Assembly: GCA_018053185.1 (NCBI GenBank)
Contig: JAGPLX010000015.1
Location: 8,515-50,052, forward strand
Reading direction: 5' to 3'
Origin: Syntrophobacteraceae bacterium
Lineage (GTDB): Bacteria; Desulfobacterota; Syntrophobacteria; Syntrophobacterales; Syntrophobacteraceae
DNA: 41,538 bases
In this document: in pieces, positions 1 through 8,297 of the stretch
Layout of the letters: each line of letters opens with the position of its first letter
How positions within the stretch are numbered: the first letter of the stretch is position 1
Notes under the pieces: model-generated
What the model was told of the DNA's origin: nothing
Seen by the model: only the letters and a program-made list of their open reading frames with translations
The model's database searches: none
Translations under genes and position numbers: made by a program

Positions 1-149
1 GAGCTTCCCCCTCGGCTATGGACCTCTACTGCCATCGAATCCTCCATGTGCCTTCCACCGTTACGGCGCGAATTCAGGAGTGTCATATCGCCGTGGGCCA
101 TATTCTCTGTGCGCTGGTGGAAGAAACCCTCTATGGATCCAACCCGTGA
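1..149 (+). CDS. gmhA: Sedoheptulose-7-phosphate isomerase (GmhA-type SIS domain), C-terminal end only
   Basis: The window opens inside this gene: reading from base 3, an open frame of 48 codons ends at a TGA at 147-149. The visible residues include [11 protein letters not shown] and [14 protein letters not shown], which match the C-terminal helix region of GmhA-type SIS-domain isomerases (typical ending: VPS...TPRIQEAHI.IGHI.CE.VE). GmhA converts sedoheptulose 7-phosphate to D-glycero-heptose 7-phosphate, the first step of ADP-heptose synthesis for lipopolysaccharide. The stop overlaps the GTG start of the next gene in a GTGA arrangement, so the two are probably translationally coupled. Only about 48 residues are visible, so another SIS-domain phosphosugar isomerase cannot be excluded. 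Confidence 0.75.
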   Translation, partial: ASPSAMDLYCHRILHVPSTVTARIQECHIAVGHILCALVEETLYGSNP

Positions 150-1141
150 TTTCACATGAGAAAAAGCGAGAAGCCGTAGAACCCCTCTCACTGGAGGGTC
201 TTCGCACCACAAGCCTGGCTGACCGCCCGAGCAAGGTGCAGGTTGAGGATTTCGGCAGGCCTTGGCGTGTGGGAGCGTCCTTTTCCGCCTTCCTGGAGAG
301 TCTTCCCAACATCCTTGCCGCTGGGGATTTCCGTCGAGCTGTGGATGCTGTTGTCGTCGCCGTCAGGAACCAAAAGGTTGTTTTGCTGGGAATGGGGGCC
401 CACCCCATCAAGGTGGGACTGAACCCCATCCTGATCGATGCCATGGAAAGGGGAATCCTTGGAGGGTTGGCCATGAACGGGGCCTGCGTGGTCCATGACG
501 TGGAGGTAGCCCTTGCGGGGAAAACTTCCGAAGATGTGGAGACACACCTGGATCGTGGGGAGTTCGGGGCGGTCCGTGAAACGAGCGAATTGATCCATAA
601 AGCCGTCCGATCAGGGTACCTACGGGGTGGCATAGGTCTGGGAAGAGCGGTAGGAGAATTCCTCCTGCAATGCCGGCCCCCCTATATCCAATCGAGTCTC
701 CTTGCCGTGGCGGCCAAACTGGGAGTCCCCGTGACGGTGCATGTCGCCCTGGGGACGGACATCGTTCACATGCACGGGGCCATGGATGGTGCCGCCACCG
801 GCGCCCTCAGCCATTACGACTTTCGGGTTTTCTGCCGACTCGTGAGCGGCCTGTCGCGGGGGGTCTATGTGAACCTGGGCTCTGCGGTAATCCTTCCCGA
901 GGTGTTCCTCAAGGCCGTCAGCGTGGCCCGGAATCTGGGTTACAGCCTGGAAGGACTCACCACTATCAACATGGATTTTCAGAAACACTACCGAACCCAG
1001 ATGAACGTCGTGGAACGCCCGCCCTGTGGGAGCGGGAAAGGGTTGCTCCTCATCGGGCACCATGAAATCATGTTTCCGCTCCTCTTGGCCGCCGTGGTGG
1101 AGCGATTGAGCTTGGAGGGGGACCATGGGGAAGCGCATTAA
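146..1141 (+). CDS. Deoxyhypusine-synthase-like protein of unknown function
   Basis: 331 residues from a GTG start chosen because it overlaps the gmhA stop (GTGA) and the family-like N-terminus (VEPLSLEGL) follows at once; the open frame reaches back to a GTG at base 80 but that part is the gmhA coding sequence in another frame. Segments such as [20 protein letters not shown] (residues 80-99) and [13 protein letters not shown] (111-123) resemble the NAD-binding fold of deoxyhypusine synthase (compare its GAM..AGL..LI.DLI and TGAN..HD..EALG). [15 protein letters not shown] (203-217) and [13 protein letters not shown] (242-254) look like family signatures. I do not see the SWGK active-site segment that carries the catalytic lysine of true deoxyhypusine synthase, and bacteria normally have no eIF5A. 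The substrate is unknown. It overlaps the following cyclophilin-like gene by 17 bases. The gene itself is certain; the fold assignment is moderate. Confidence 0.6.
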   Translation: MISHEKKREAVEPLSLEGLRTTSLADRPSKVQVEDFGRPWRVGASFSAFLESLPNILAAGDFRRAVDAVVVAVRNQKVVLLGMGAHPIKVGLNPILIDAMERGILGGLAMNGACVVHDVEVALAGKTSEDVETHLDRGEFGAVRETSELIHKAVRSGYLRGGIGLGRAVGEFLLQCRPPYIQSSLLAVAAKLGVPVTVHVALGTDIVHMHGAMDGAATGALSHYDFRVFCRLVSGLSRGVYVNLGSAVILPEVFLKAVSVARNLGYSLEGLTTINMDFQKHYRTQMNVVERPPCGSGKGLLLIGHHEIMFPLLLAAVVERLSLEGDHGEAH

Positions 1142-1499
1142 AATTCAGGCCGGTTCCATCGCTTTGTCGGCTGAACTGAATGATTCTCCGACGGCTCAAG
1201 CCATTGCGGCTGCCTTGCCCTTGAGGGCCGTAGCCCAAAGATGGGGGGACGAAATCTACTTTTCCATTCCCGTAAACTGTTCTCCGGAAAAGACGGCCGT
1301 GGAAACGGTGCAAGTCGGAGATCTCGGGTATTGGCCGACGGGCAGGGCCTTCTGCATCTTTTTCGGACCCACTCCCATCAGTCGGGGAAACGAAATCCGA
1401 CCTGCCAGCGCCGTCAACCCCGTGGGGAAAGTCATGGGGGATGCCACTGCTTTCAAAGCAGTGCGAGACGGGGAGCCCGTGGAAATCGTCGCGGAATAG
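1125..1499 (+). CDS. Cyclophilin-like fold protein (TM1367-type)
   Basis: 124 residues, start ATG at 1125, overlapping the end of the preceding gene by 17 bases and therefore probably translated together with it. The sequence runs I.IQAGSIALSAELNDSPTA, then ALPLRAVAQRWGDEIYFSIP, GDLGYWPTGRAFCIFFGPTP and ends with DGEPVEIVAE. This matches the small bacterial cyclophilin-like family (PF04126, represented by Thermotoga TM1367), which has the cyclophilin beta-barrel but no established prolyl isomerase activity. No signal peptide or membrane segment is visible, so it is expected to be cytoplasmic. Its role is unknown; the overlap suggests a shared function with the deoxyhypusine-synthase-like protein. 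The family call is from recognised motifs, not a search. Confidence 0.75.
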   Translation: MGKRIKIQAGSIALSAELNDSPTAQAIAAALPLRAVAQRWGDEIYFSIPVNCSPEKTAVETVQVGDLGYWPTGRAFCIFFGPTPISRGNEIRPASAVNPVGKVMGDATAFKAVRDGEPVEIVAE

Positions 1500-1627
1500 C
1501 CAGGGCCTGAAAGAAATGGAGCCTTGGATGTATCTTCTCCCAGACCTTCGCCCTCCGGGGTGGATGGGTTACAATGCCTTGAACCGGCTGCCTGTTATTG
1601 GGATGGAATTTCGTTGGAGGGATGAGC

Positions 1628-1858
1628 ATGCCTATTTTTGAGTATGAGTGCTGCGATTGCCGCGAAAAGTTCGAGCGGCTTGTCTTTGGTAGTGGGGAAG
1701 CGGTGATTTGCCCCAAATGTAATTCATCGAAGGTTCAGCGCCTGATGTCCATGTTTGGATTCAAGAGCGGCGGGGATAAGGGGTCCGCAAGCAGCCGAAT
1801 GGGGTCCAGCTCTGGTTGCGCGGGCTGCACGTCGAGCAGTTGCCATTCGTGCCATTAA
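1628..1858 (+). CDS. FmdB-family zinc ribbon protein
   Basis: 76 residues starting MPIFEYECCDC, the classic FmdB opening (MPIYEY.C..C). ATG 1628 is preferred over in-frame ATGs at 1598 and 1622 because GGAGG at 1616-1620 lies seven bases upstream. Two CxxC pairs (CCDC at residues 8-11 and CPKC further on) form the predicted zinc ribbon. The tail from about residue 50 is rich in Ser, Gly and Cys and ends CAGCTSSSCHSCH, adding several more possible metal ligands. FmdB proteins are small putative regulators whose molecular role is not settled. The gene lies 33 bases before hemC and after a 128-base gap that has a TACAAT -10-like sequence at 1570-1575 with no good -35. Confidence 0.85.
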   Translation: MPIFEYECCDCREKFERLVFGSGEAVICPKCNSSKVQRLMSMFGFKSGGDKGSASSRMGSSSGCAGCTSSSCHSCH

Positions 1859-1891
1859 CCATGCAGAAGTGGAAGGAAAAGAGAGGTCTCC

Positions 1892-2833
1892 TTGGCTCGC
1901 TCGAAACTGAAAATCGGCACACGGGGAAGCCTGTTGGCATTGAGACAGAGTCAAAGCGTCCAGAAGGCCCTCGAGAGTTTCTGGCCGGACCTGGAAGTGG
2001 AATTGCGGATCATCAAGACCACCGGGGACCGGATCCTGGATGTGCCCTTGGCCAGGGTCGGAGGCAAGGGCCTGTTCGTCAAGGAGATCGAAGACGCTTT
2101 GCTGGCTGGGCAGGTGGACCTTGCCGTGCATAGCATCAAGGATGTACCCTCGATATTGCCGGACGGGCTGGAAATTGGGGCCGTCCCTCAACGGGACGAT
2201 CCCCGGGACGTCATGGTGATTCGAGAGGGGGAGACTTTAGACGACCTGCCACCGGGAGCGAGAGTGGGCACGAGCAGCCTGCGCAGAGCGGCTCAACTCC
2301 GAAGAGAGCGGCCGGACATCGAGGTCCTCAATCTTCGGGGGAATCTCGACACCCGTCTTCGAAAGCTCCAGGAAGGGCGGTATGACGCCGTGGTTCTTGC
2401 CGCGGCAGGACTCCATCGCCTGGGCTGGGAGGATCGAATCACCTTGTACCTGGACCCTTCCCGCTTCATTCCAGCGGTGGGACAGGGGGCCATCGGCATC
2501 GAGGTCCGAAAGGGGGATTCCCATGTCGCCGAGCAAATTCAACCCCTCCACCATGAGGTCACCGCTTGCGCAGTCCGGGCGGAGCGGAGTTTTCTCAGGG
2601 AGCTCGAGGGAGGGTGCCAGGTGCCCATTGGTGGCCATGCCCGCATGGAAAACGGGATGATTCGGCTCTCGGGTTTGGTGGCATCCCTCGATGGTCTCGA
2701 GGTCCATTCGATGACGGCCGAGGCTCCGGTCGAGGAGGCGGAACCGCTGGGCCGCCGCGTGGCACGGAGGTTGCTCGAAGCGGGGGGCAGGGACATCCTC
2801 GAGAAAATCTACGCGAAATCGACGGCCGGATAA
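1892..2833 (+). CDS. hemC: Hydroxymethylbilane synthase (porphobilinogen deaminase)
   Basis: 313 residues, the normal family length. It condenses four porphobilinogen molecules into hydroxymethylbilane, the linear tetrapyrrole used for heme, siroheme and cobalamin. Seen: IGTRGSLLALRQ near the N-terminus, DLAVHSIKDVP with the catalytic Asp at residue 84, substrate-binding arginines around 131-132 and 149-155, and LEGGCQVPIGGHA with Cys242, the residue that carries the dipyrromethane cofactor. Every key residue is present. The start is TTG at 1892, preceded by GAGAGG, and the protein then begins ARSKLKIGTRG as expected. It is followed after 65 bases by the fused cobA-hemD, which uses its product, so the two form one pathway operon. 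Confidence 0.96.
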   Translation: MARSKLKIGTRGSLLALRQSQSVQKALESFWPDLEVELRIIKTTGDRILDVPLARVGGKGLFVKEIEDALLAGQVDLAVHSIKDVPSILPDGLEIGAVPQRDDPRDVMVIREGETLDDLPPGARVGTSSLRRAAQLRRERPDIEVLNLRGNLDTRLRKLQEGRYDAVVLAAAGLHRLGWEDRITLYLDPSRFIPAVGQGAIGIEVRKGDSHVAEQIQPLHHEVTACAVRAERSFLRELEGGCQVPIGGHARMENGMIRLSGLVASLDGLEVHSMTAEAPVEEAEPLGRRVARRLLEAGGRDILEKIYAKSTAG

Positions 2834-2898
2834 GGGTGGAGTTCGAGGCCTCGATTCGGAGGCGGAAGGAACGGTAACGAGCCAGGAGAGGGAGCCGA

Positions 2899-4431
2899 GT
2901 GTCCAGGGGGAAGGTTTATCTGGTGGGTGCCGGGCCGGGGGATCCCGGCCTGCTGACTTTGAAGGGACGGGAGGTCCTGGGGCGGGCGGAAGTGGTGGTG
3001 TACGACTACCTGGCCAACGAGGAACTGCTTCGGTGTGTGCCTCCCACCGCTGAGAGGATTTACGTGGGGAAGAAGGGTGGAGACCACACCATGAGTCAGG
3101 AGGAGCTCAATCGGCTTCTTGTGGAGAAAGGGAAAAATCATCTCGTGGTGCGTCTCAAGGGTGGAGATCCCTTCGTATTTGGACGGGGAGGCGAGGAGGC
3201 CCAAATGCTGGTGGCTGCGGGGATTCCCTTCGAGGTGGTGCCCGGGGTTACGGCGGCCGTAGCTGTTCCGGCCTATGCAGGTATTCCTCTTTCCCATCGG
3301 GATTACACGGCCAGCATGGCCTTCGTCACAGGTCACGAGCGAGATGACCGGGACGATTCCAAAATCGAATGGAGCAAGCTGTCCACGGCGGTTGGGACTC
3401 TCGTCTTCTTCATGGGAGTGAGAAACCTTCCGGAGATCTGTCGGAGGTTGACCGAAAACGGAAGACCTCCCACGACCCCCGTAGCGGTGATACGGTGGGG
3501 AACTCTCCCCGAGCAGCAGACGGTCACGGGGACCTTGGACGACATCGTGGACAAGGTCTGGGGTGCCCGGCTGAAACCGCCCGCCGTTATCATTGTGGGG
3601 GATGTGGTTCGTTTGCGAGAGCAATTGAACTGGTTCGAACAGCGACCTCTCTTTGGTCGAACCATTCTGGTCACGAGGACACGGGAGCAGGCCGGCGATT
3701 TCAAATCAAGGTTGGAAGAACTTGGAGCACGCTGCATCGAATTTCCGACCATCGACATCGAGCCTCCCGCTTCCTGGGAGCCGCTGGATCATGCCGTCCG
3801 GAACCTAGAAAAGTACCATTGGCTTGTCTTCACGAGTGTGAACGGAGTTCGTTTCTTCATGGAACGGCTTTGGGCGGCGGGACTGGACGCCCGGGCCCTG
3901 GGAAAAGTGCGGCTCGCGGCCATCGGTCCCAAGACGGCGGAGTCCCTCGGGAAGTACGGCCTGCGGCCCGATCTCATCCCACGGGAATACAGGGCCGAAT
4001 CCATTCTCGAAGGTTTGTCTTCCATGGGGATTCGGGGGAAGCGGTTCTTGATTCCCCGGGCTCTGGTGGCGAGAGATGTGCTTCCGGATACTCTGAGGCG
4101 GGAGGGTGCCGAAGTGGACCTGGTGCCTGCTTATGAAACGGTAGTTCCGTCAGGGCACGGTCCCGAAATCATGAAGGCCATCGAGGAACATCAGGTTCAC
4201 TGCGTGACCTTCACCTCCTCGTCGACGGTGTCCAACTTTTTCCAGCTTTGCCCCCAGGAAAAGATCCTTCCCTGGATGCGGACGGTGGACATCGCCTGCA
4301 TCGGTCCCATCACAGCTCAAACTGCCCAGGAATACGGGCTCGAGGTCAAAATCATGCCTCGGGAATACACCGTTGCGGCCTTGGCGGAGGCCATTCTGTC
4401 ACACTACCGAGAGGCACAGGATCAGGCCTGA
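2899..4431 (+). CDS. cobA-hemD: Fused uroporphyrinogen III C-methyltransferase / uroporphyrinogen III synthase
   Basis: 510 residues from a GTG start. Residues 1-245 are the SAM-dependent methyltransferase CobA (SUMT): GAGPGDPGLLT at 11-21, RLKGGDPFVFGRGGEE at 85-100, VVPGVTAA at 113-120 and FVTGHE at 142-147. Residues from about 252 to the end are uroporphyrinogen III synthase HemD, which is poorly conserved but shows ILVTRTREQAG, LVFTSVNGVRFF and VTFTSSSTVSNF in the expected order. The protein cyclises hydroxymethylbilane from HemC and then methylates uroporphyrinogen III at C2 and C7 to precorrin-2, the branch point to siroheme and cobalamin. Such fusions are common in Desulfobacterota and Firmicutes. 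A supply of B12 fits the B12-dependent NrdJ in this window. The stop lies seven bases from the end of convergent mlaA. Confidence 0.95.
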   Translation: MSRGKVYLVGAGPGDPGLLTLKGREVLGRAEVVVYDYLANEELLRCVPPTAERIYVGKKGGDHTMSQEELNRLLVEKGKNHLVVRLKGGDPFVFGRGGEEAQMLVAAGIPFEVVPGVTAAVAVPAYAGIPLSHRDYTASMAFVTGHERDDRDDSKIEWSKLSTAVGTLVFFMGVRNLPEICRRLTENGRPPTTPVAVIRWGTLPEQQTVTGTLDDIVDKVWGARLKPPAVIIVGDVVRLREQLNWFEQRPLFGRTILVTRTREQAGDFKSRLEELGARCIEFPTIDIEPPASWEPLDHAVRNLEKYHWLVFTSVNGVRFFMERLWAAGLDARALGKVRLAAIGPKTAESLGKYGLRPDLIPREYRAESILEGLSSMGIRGKRFLIPRALVARDVLPDTLRREGAEVDLVPAYETVVPSGHGPEIMKAIEEHQVHCVTFTSSSTVSNFFQLCPQEKILPWMRTVDIACIGPITAQTAQEYGLEVKIMPREYTVAALAEAILSHYREAQDQA

Positions 4432-4438
4432 AGCAAAT

Positions 4439-5212
4439 CTATTTTCGGATCCGCTCGGCCCGGTGCTGGATGTAGGCATCTCGCATGGAGATATACGGAT
4501 CGACGGCCGATTTCTTGAAATCTTCGTATTCGCCGATCCTCAAAGACAAGTCGTTGAGCTTCCCTCCCCCCCTTATGGCCACAGAGGTATAGATGGGTGT
4601 ATAGTAATGTAGAGGATTTTCAAAGCAGTCGCCTGCGAGGCCCAGGCTATCCCGCAAGGTGGATGGCCCCAGGAAAGGCCAGGTGATATAGAGTACTTCC
4701 GGCATCCCGTAAAATCCCAGGGTTTGGCCGGTGTCTTCATCATATGGCTGTAAATTGAAGTCTCGAGCGGCGATTTCAAAAAAACCGCAGAATCCGATGG
4801 TGGAATTGATCAAGAACCTGGCGATCTCCACTCCGGCACGTCGAATCTTTCCCTGAAGGACGTTGTTCACAAATCGCACCGGCATGTTGATGTTGGCGTA
4901 ACCGTTCCGAATGCAGGTTCGAAGACCTTCGGGAAGAACCGACCCATATGCCTGGGCCACCGGTTTGGCAAACCAGAAGTAAAACCGGTCGTTGAACGTG
5001 AACATAGCCCGGTTCCAGGATTCCAGAGGATCGGCCACGACCACCCGGTGTTCCGCGAAGGGTTCCCTTTCCTGGACTTCCTCATCGTCTCCCAGTGCCG
5101 TGTTGGTCCCCAAGCAGGTCCCAGGTGTGAGTGCCAGAAGACACGAGAAAAGGATAAGACAACCCACCCAGAACAAGGATCTTGCCGGAGTTTCATTTGG
5201 TAGGGATCTCAT
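4439..5212 (-). CDS. mlaA: MlaA (VacJ) family outer-membrane lipid asymmetry protein
   Basis: 257 residues, the usual MlaA length. MlaA sits in the outer membrane and removes misplaced phospholipids from the outer leaflet, handing them to the MlaC/MlaFEDB pathway. The signature DPLESWNRAMFTFND is at about residues 61-75, followed by NMPVRFVNNVLQGK, ARFLINSTIGFCGFFEIA, DTGQTLGFYG and LGPSTLRDSLG, all typical. ATG 5212 is chosen because GGAGA stands just upstream and a hydrophobic signal segment (WVGCLILFSCLLALTP) begins near residue 15; the open frame extends to 5557 but that part runs through the ftsH promoter region. No clean lipobox is visible: LFSC is possible and TPGTC is not. No other mla genes are in the window. 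Confidence 0.92.
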   Translation of the reverse strand: MRSLPNETPARSLFWVGCLILFSCLLALTPGTCLGTNTALGDDEEVQEREPFAEHRVVVADPLESWNRAMFTFNDRFYFWFAKPVAQAYGSVLPEGLRTCIRNGYANINMPVRFVNNVLQGKIRRAGVEIARFLINSTIGFCGFFEIAARDFNLQPYDEDTGQTLGFYGMPEVLYITWPFLGPSTLRDSLGLAGDCFENPLHYYTPIYTSVAIRGGGKLNDLSLRIGEYEDFKKSAVDPYISMRDAYIQHRAERIRK

Positions 5213-5536
5213 GTTGTCGTCTCCATACATCAATCTACTCATGTTCGTTTTTTCTTTTAAACTACCGCTCCTGATTCCGTTTGGCAATGGCATTTTGCTG
5301 TAATGATGACCTTTAATAGTGAATATCGGCATCGTGCCTTCCTTCCATGAGCATTGCAAGTCCTCGTCCCCACTTTTCTCGGAAAAGTTTCGGGAGGCTT
5401 TGCAAGCTTTAGTGAGTGTACTATACTTTTTTAAGTGGATTTCGCTCGATCTATAAAACTCTTCGCGGCTTGGGTTTTGCCGTGAAAAAGGGAATCGGTC
5501 CATGCTGGCGCGGCCGAATGCGGTCAGGAGCCTGCC
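5213..5536. other. Divergent mlaA / ftsH intergenic region
   Basis: 324 bases without a convincing gene. It holds the ftsH promoter candidate on the plus strand. On the minus strand, TTGCCA (5287-5282) and TAGTTT (5264-5259) with a 17-base spacer could serve mlaA but the -10 is weak. No operator or riboswitch was recognised. Confidence 0.5.
5399..5427 (+). promoter_or_regulatory. Sigma-70-type promoter candidate for ftsH
   Basis: TTTGCA (5399-5404), a 17-base spacer, and TATACT (5422-5427). This predicts transcription starting near 5434 and a leader of about 100 bases before the ftsH ATG at 5537. The -10 matches consensus at five of six positions and the -35 at four. No sigma-32-like element was seen. 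Confidence 0.5.
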
Positions 5537-7480
5537 ATGCCGAAAAAAGTCCGGCATAAAGAGTCAAACCCAATGGATAGGTTCGTGAAGCATCTGAAGG
5601 GTCCATCCAGCGAAGGGAGTTCCCGGGAGCAGGACCCGTCCCAGAACCAGAATAAGTTTCATTTCTCCTTCTGGTATTTCTTCATGGCTCTCCTGCTGGT
5701 TGCCTGGATTCAAACCTATCTGGTGGAACCTCATCGGGAGCGCGTGACCTATTCGGAATTCAAGCAATGGGTCAAGGAAGGGCGGGTCCAGAACTTGATC
5801 CTTGGTCCCGACCGTGTCCGCGGCGAACTGAAACGGGATGGGGAAACCGGTATGCAGTTCTTCACCGTGCGCGTGGAAGACCCGGAACTGGTTCCCTTAC
5901 TGGACAGCAAGGGAATTCGGTACAGCGGCCATGTGGAGAACAAATGGATTGGGGTCCTTCTTTCATGGCTCCTGCCCATGGCCATATTCATCTTCCTGTG
6001 GAGTTTTCTCGTACGCAAAATGAGTGGCGGACCCCAGGGAGTCCTCTCCGCTGGGAAAGCCCGAGTGAAGATTTTTGCCGAGCAGGAGATCGGCATCACT
6101 TTTGACGACGTGGCGGGAATCGACGAAGCCAAGTCGGAGTTGCGGGAGATCGTCGAGTTTCTCAAGACCCCGGAGAAATTCCAGCGCCTGGGAGGGAAAA
6201 TCCCCAAGGGTGTCCTGCTTGTGGGGGCTCCCGGAACGGGAAAGACGCTGCTTGCCAAGGCCGTGGCGGGGGAGGCGGGAGTTCCATTTTTCAGCATGAG
6301 CGGTTCCGAATTCGTGGAGATGTTCGTGGGAGTGGGAGCAGCCCGAGTCCGGGATCTTTTTGCCCAGGCAAAGGACAAAGCTCCCTGCATCATTTTCGTG
6401 GACGAACTGGACGCCCTGGGCAAGGCCCGTGGGCTGAATCCCGTTGGGGGGCACGATGAACGGGAACAAACCCTGAATCAGCTTTTGGTGGAAATGGATG
6501 GATTCGATCCCCGTGCGGGTGTCATCATCATGGCGGCCACCAACCGCCCGGAAATTTTGGACCCGGCCCTGCTACGTCCGGGCAGGTTCGACCGCCATGT
6601 TGCCATCGACAAGCCGGATATTCGTGGACGCGAAGCCATTCTGAAAATCCATGCCCGGGATGTGCGACTAGCTCCCGAAGTGGATGTGAAGAAAATCGCC
6701 GCCATGACTCCAGGTTTTGTAGGAGCAGATCTGGCCAACCTGGTCAATGAGGCTGCCCTCATCGCTGCCAGGCGTGACCGGCAGAATGTCACCATGGCGG
6801 ATTTTCACGAGGCGGTGGAAAGGATCATCGGGGGCCTCGAGAAGAAGAACCGGGCCATGAATCCCAAGGAAAAGGAGATCGTTGCCTATCACGAATCCGG
6901 CCACGCTCTGGTAGCCATGAGCCTCCCGAGGGCGGACCCGGTGAGCAAGATCTCCATTATCCCCCGGGGGATTGCCGCCTTGGGATACACACAACAATTG
7001 CCCACCGAAGACCGCTACCTCCTGACTCGCAACGAGCTCATGGATCGGCTCCAGGTACTTCTGGGGGGCCGAGTGGCGGAGGAGATGATCTTCGGGGACA
7101 TCTCCACAGGAGCCCAAAACGACCTGCAGCGTGCTTCGGACATTGCCCGGAGCATGGTGACGGAGTACGGGATGAGTGAGCGGTTGGGACCGCTTACATA
7201 TATCCGTGAACCCAGGTCCGGTCATCCCGACCTGGGACTGAGGGCCAGAGAACGGGAATACAGCGAGCAGACGGCCCGGAGCATTGACGAAGAGGTGGCT
7301 CGAATTATCGAAGAAGCCCATCAGAAGGCCAGGAACATCCTCAATGAACTGCGGGGAAACTTGGAACGGCTGGCCAAGATCCTGCTGGAAAAGGAGTCCG
7401 TGGAAGGGGAGGAATTGAGGGAATTTGCCGACGAGGTCAAGGAAGGTTTGGCGCACAATGCCGCAGCCGCAGCTTACTAG
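5537..7480 (+). CDS. ftsH: ATP-dependent zinc metalloprotease FtsH
   Basis: 647 residues. FtsH is a hexameric inner-membrane AAA+ protease that degrades unassembled membrane proteins and short-lived regulators. Two membrane segments (about 43-62 and 138-158) flank the periplasmic domain. The AAA domain has Walker A GAPGTGKT (230-237), Walker [11 protein letters not shown] (285-294) and the second region of homology [20 protein letters not shown] (334-353). The zinc site HESGH is at 452-456. The ATG at 5537 is preceded by CAGGAG six bases upstream, so it is preferred to the next Met at codon 13. Walker B reads DELDALG where most FtsH have DEIDAVG, a conservative change. The last 44 bases overlap the convergent nfi gene. 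Confidence 0.97.
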   Translation: MPKKVRHKESNPMDRFVKHLKGPSSEGSSREQDPSQNQNKFHFSFWYFFMALLLVAWIQTYLVEPHRERVTYSEFKQWVKEGRVQNLILGPDRVRGELKRDGETGMQFFTVRVEDPELVPLLDSKGIRYSGHVENKWIGVLLSWLLPMAIFIFLWSFLVRKMSGGPQGVLSAGKARVKIFAEQEIGITFDDVAGIDEAKSELREIVEFLKTPEKFQRLGGKIPKGVLLVGAPGTGKTLLAKAVAGEAGVPFFSMSGSEFVEMFVGVGAARVRDLFAQAKDKAPCIIFVDELDALGKARGLNPVGGHDEREQTLNQLLVEMDGFDPRAGVIIMAATNRPEILDPALLRPGRFDRHVAIDKPDIRGREAILKIHARDVRLAPEVDVKKIAAMTPGFVGADLANLVNEAALIAARRDRQNVTMADFHEAVERIIGGLEKKNRAMNPKEKEIVAYHESGHALVAMSLPRADPVSKISIIPRGIAALGYTQQLPTEDRYLLTRNELMDRLQVLLGGRVAEEMIFGDISTGAQNDLQRASDIARSMVTEYGMSERLGPLTYIREPRSGHPDLGLRAREREYSEQTARSIDEEVARIIEEAHQKARNILNELRGNLERLAKILLEKESVEGEELREFADEVKEGLAHNAAAAAY

Positions 7481-8123
7481 CCAAGGTATGAGCTTGTCTC
7501 AAGGGTTCGGGCACACGAAACCTCCCCAGACATTGCTCCACCAGGTCCTTGGAGCTGTCCAGGTCGGCGAGATGGCCCGGTGATAGGTAGAGGGGCTTCA
7601 CCTTGTCCCGGGAACAGTAAACATAGCTCACCACATCTCCATCCAGATAGAGGGGCGTGAAATTCCCACGGAGCAGATCCAGATGGCCGTGGGTACCGCA
7701 CAGCCTCTTCTTTGCACACCCCACTGTGGGAATGCCCAGACACAGGCCGAGATGAGAAGCAAGGCCCAGCCGGCGGGGATGGGCGATCCCCTGGCCGTCG
7801 CAGAGGAGAACTTCGGGCTGGTGCTTCAGTTGGCGGTGGGCGAGCAGGAGTGGAGGGATTTCACGGAAGGACAAAAGACCGGGAATGTAGGGGAAGGTAA
7901 TGTTAGAGACGACATGGCTGCTCTCCACCAGTTCAAGGGTGGGCCACTGGAAGATCGCCATCACGGCGATCAGGCGGTTGGCGGAGGGTGCATACGCGAT
8001 GTCCGCCGCTCCGAGGAGACGGAAGTCCTTTGGAAGCGGACGGAGACAGACCTTGGAGGCAAGCTTTTCCTGCAAACTCCTGGCTTCCTTCGGGGTCAGA
8101 TCCCAGGTCTCCGGTAGGAGCAT
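7437..8123 (-). CDS. nfi: Endonuclease V (deoxyinosine 3'-endonuclease)
   Basis: 228 residues. Endonuclease V nicks DNA one base 3' of deoxyinosine, starting repair of deaminated adenine. Recognised by [10 protein letters not shown] (79-88), [18 protein letters not shown] (109-126) and [12 protein letters not shown]. The metal-binding and catalytic residues equivalent to those of the Thermotoga enzyme are present: Asp41, Glu88, Asp109 and His212. The usual DGHG is DGQG here. ATG 8123 is preferred because GGAGGG stands upstream; longer in-frame starts at 8165 and 8207 lack a good ribosome-binding site and have no family resemblance. Its 3' end overlaps that of ftsH by 44 bases on the opposite strand. 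It lies 174 bases downstream of nrdJ on the same strand. Confidence 0.95.
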   Translation of the reverse strand: MLLPETWDLTPKEARSLQEKLASKVCLRPLPKDFRLLGAADIAYAPSANRLIAVMAIFQWPTLELVESSHVVSNITFPYIPGLLSFREIPPLLLAHRQLKHQPEVLLCDGQGIAHPRRLGLASHLGLCLGIPTVGCAKKRLCGTHGHLDLLRGNFTPLYLDGDVVSYVYCSRDKVKPLYLSPGHLADLDSSKDLVEQCLGRFRVPEPLRQAHTLASKLRLRHCAPNLP

Positions 8124-8297
8124 CCTATCGTCCCTCCATGGATATGCAACCGATCCGGAGGTCATCGAAGACCCCGTGAGATGGGCGAAGGTCCGCCCTC
8201 CGGCCACTCTCCCTCAACGCCCCCTCCAATGGCTTCCATATCGTTCCGGGGGTCCTGCAGCTTGTCCTCTCAACCACTTTCTTCTGAGGAGCCATAC

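Noticed and set aside
5213-5557. Longer MlaA reading from 5557
   Set aside because: The extension runs through the ftsH promoter and start region and has no protein-like features; ATG 5212 has a ribosome-binding site followed by the signal peptide.
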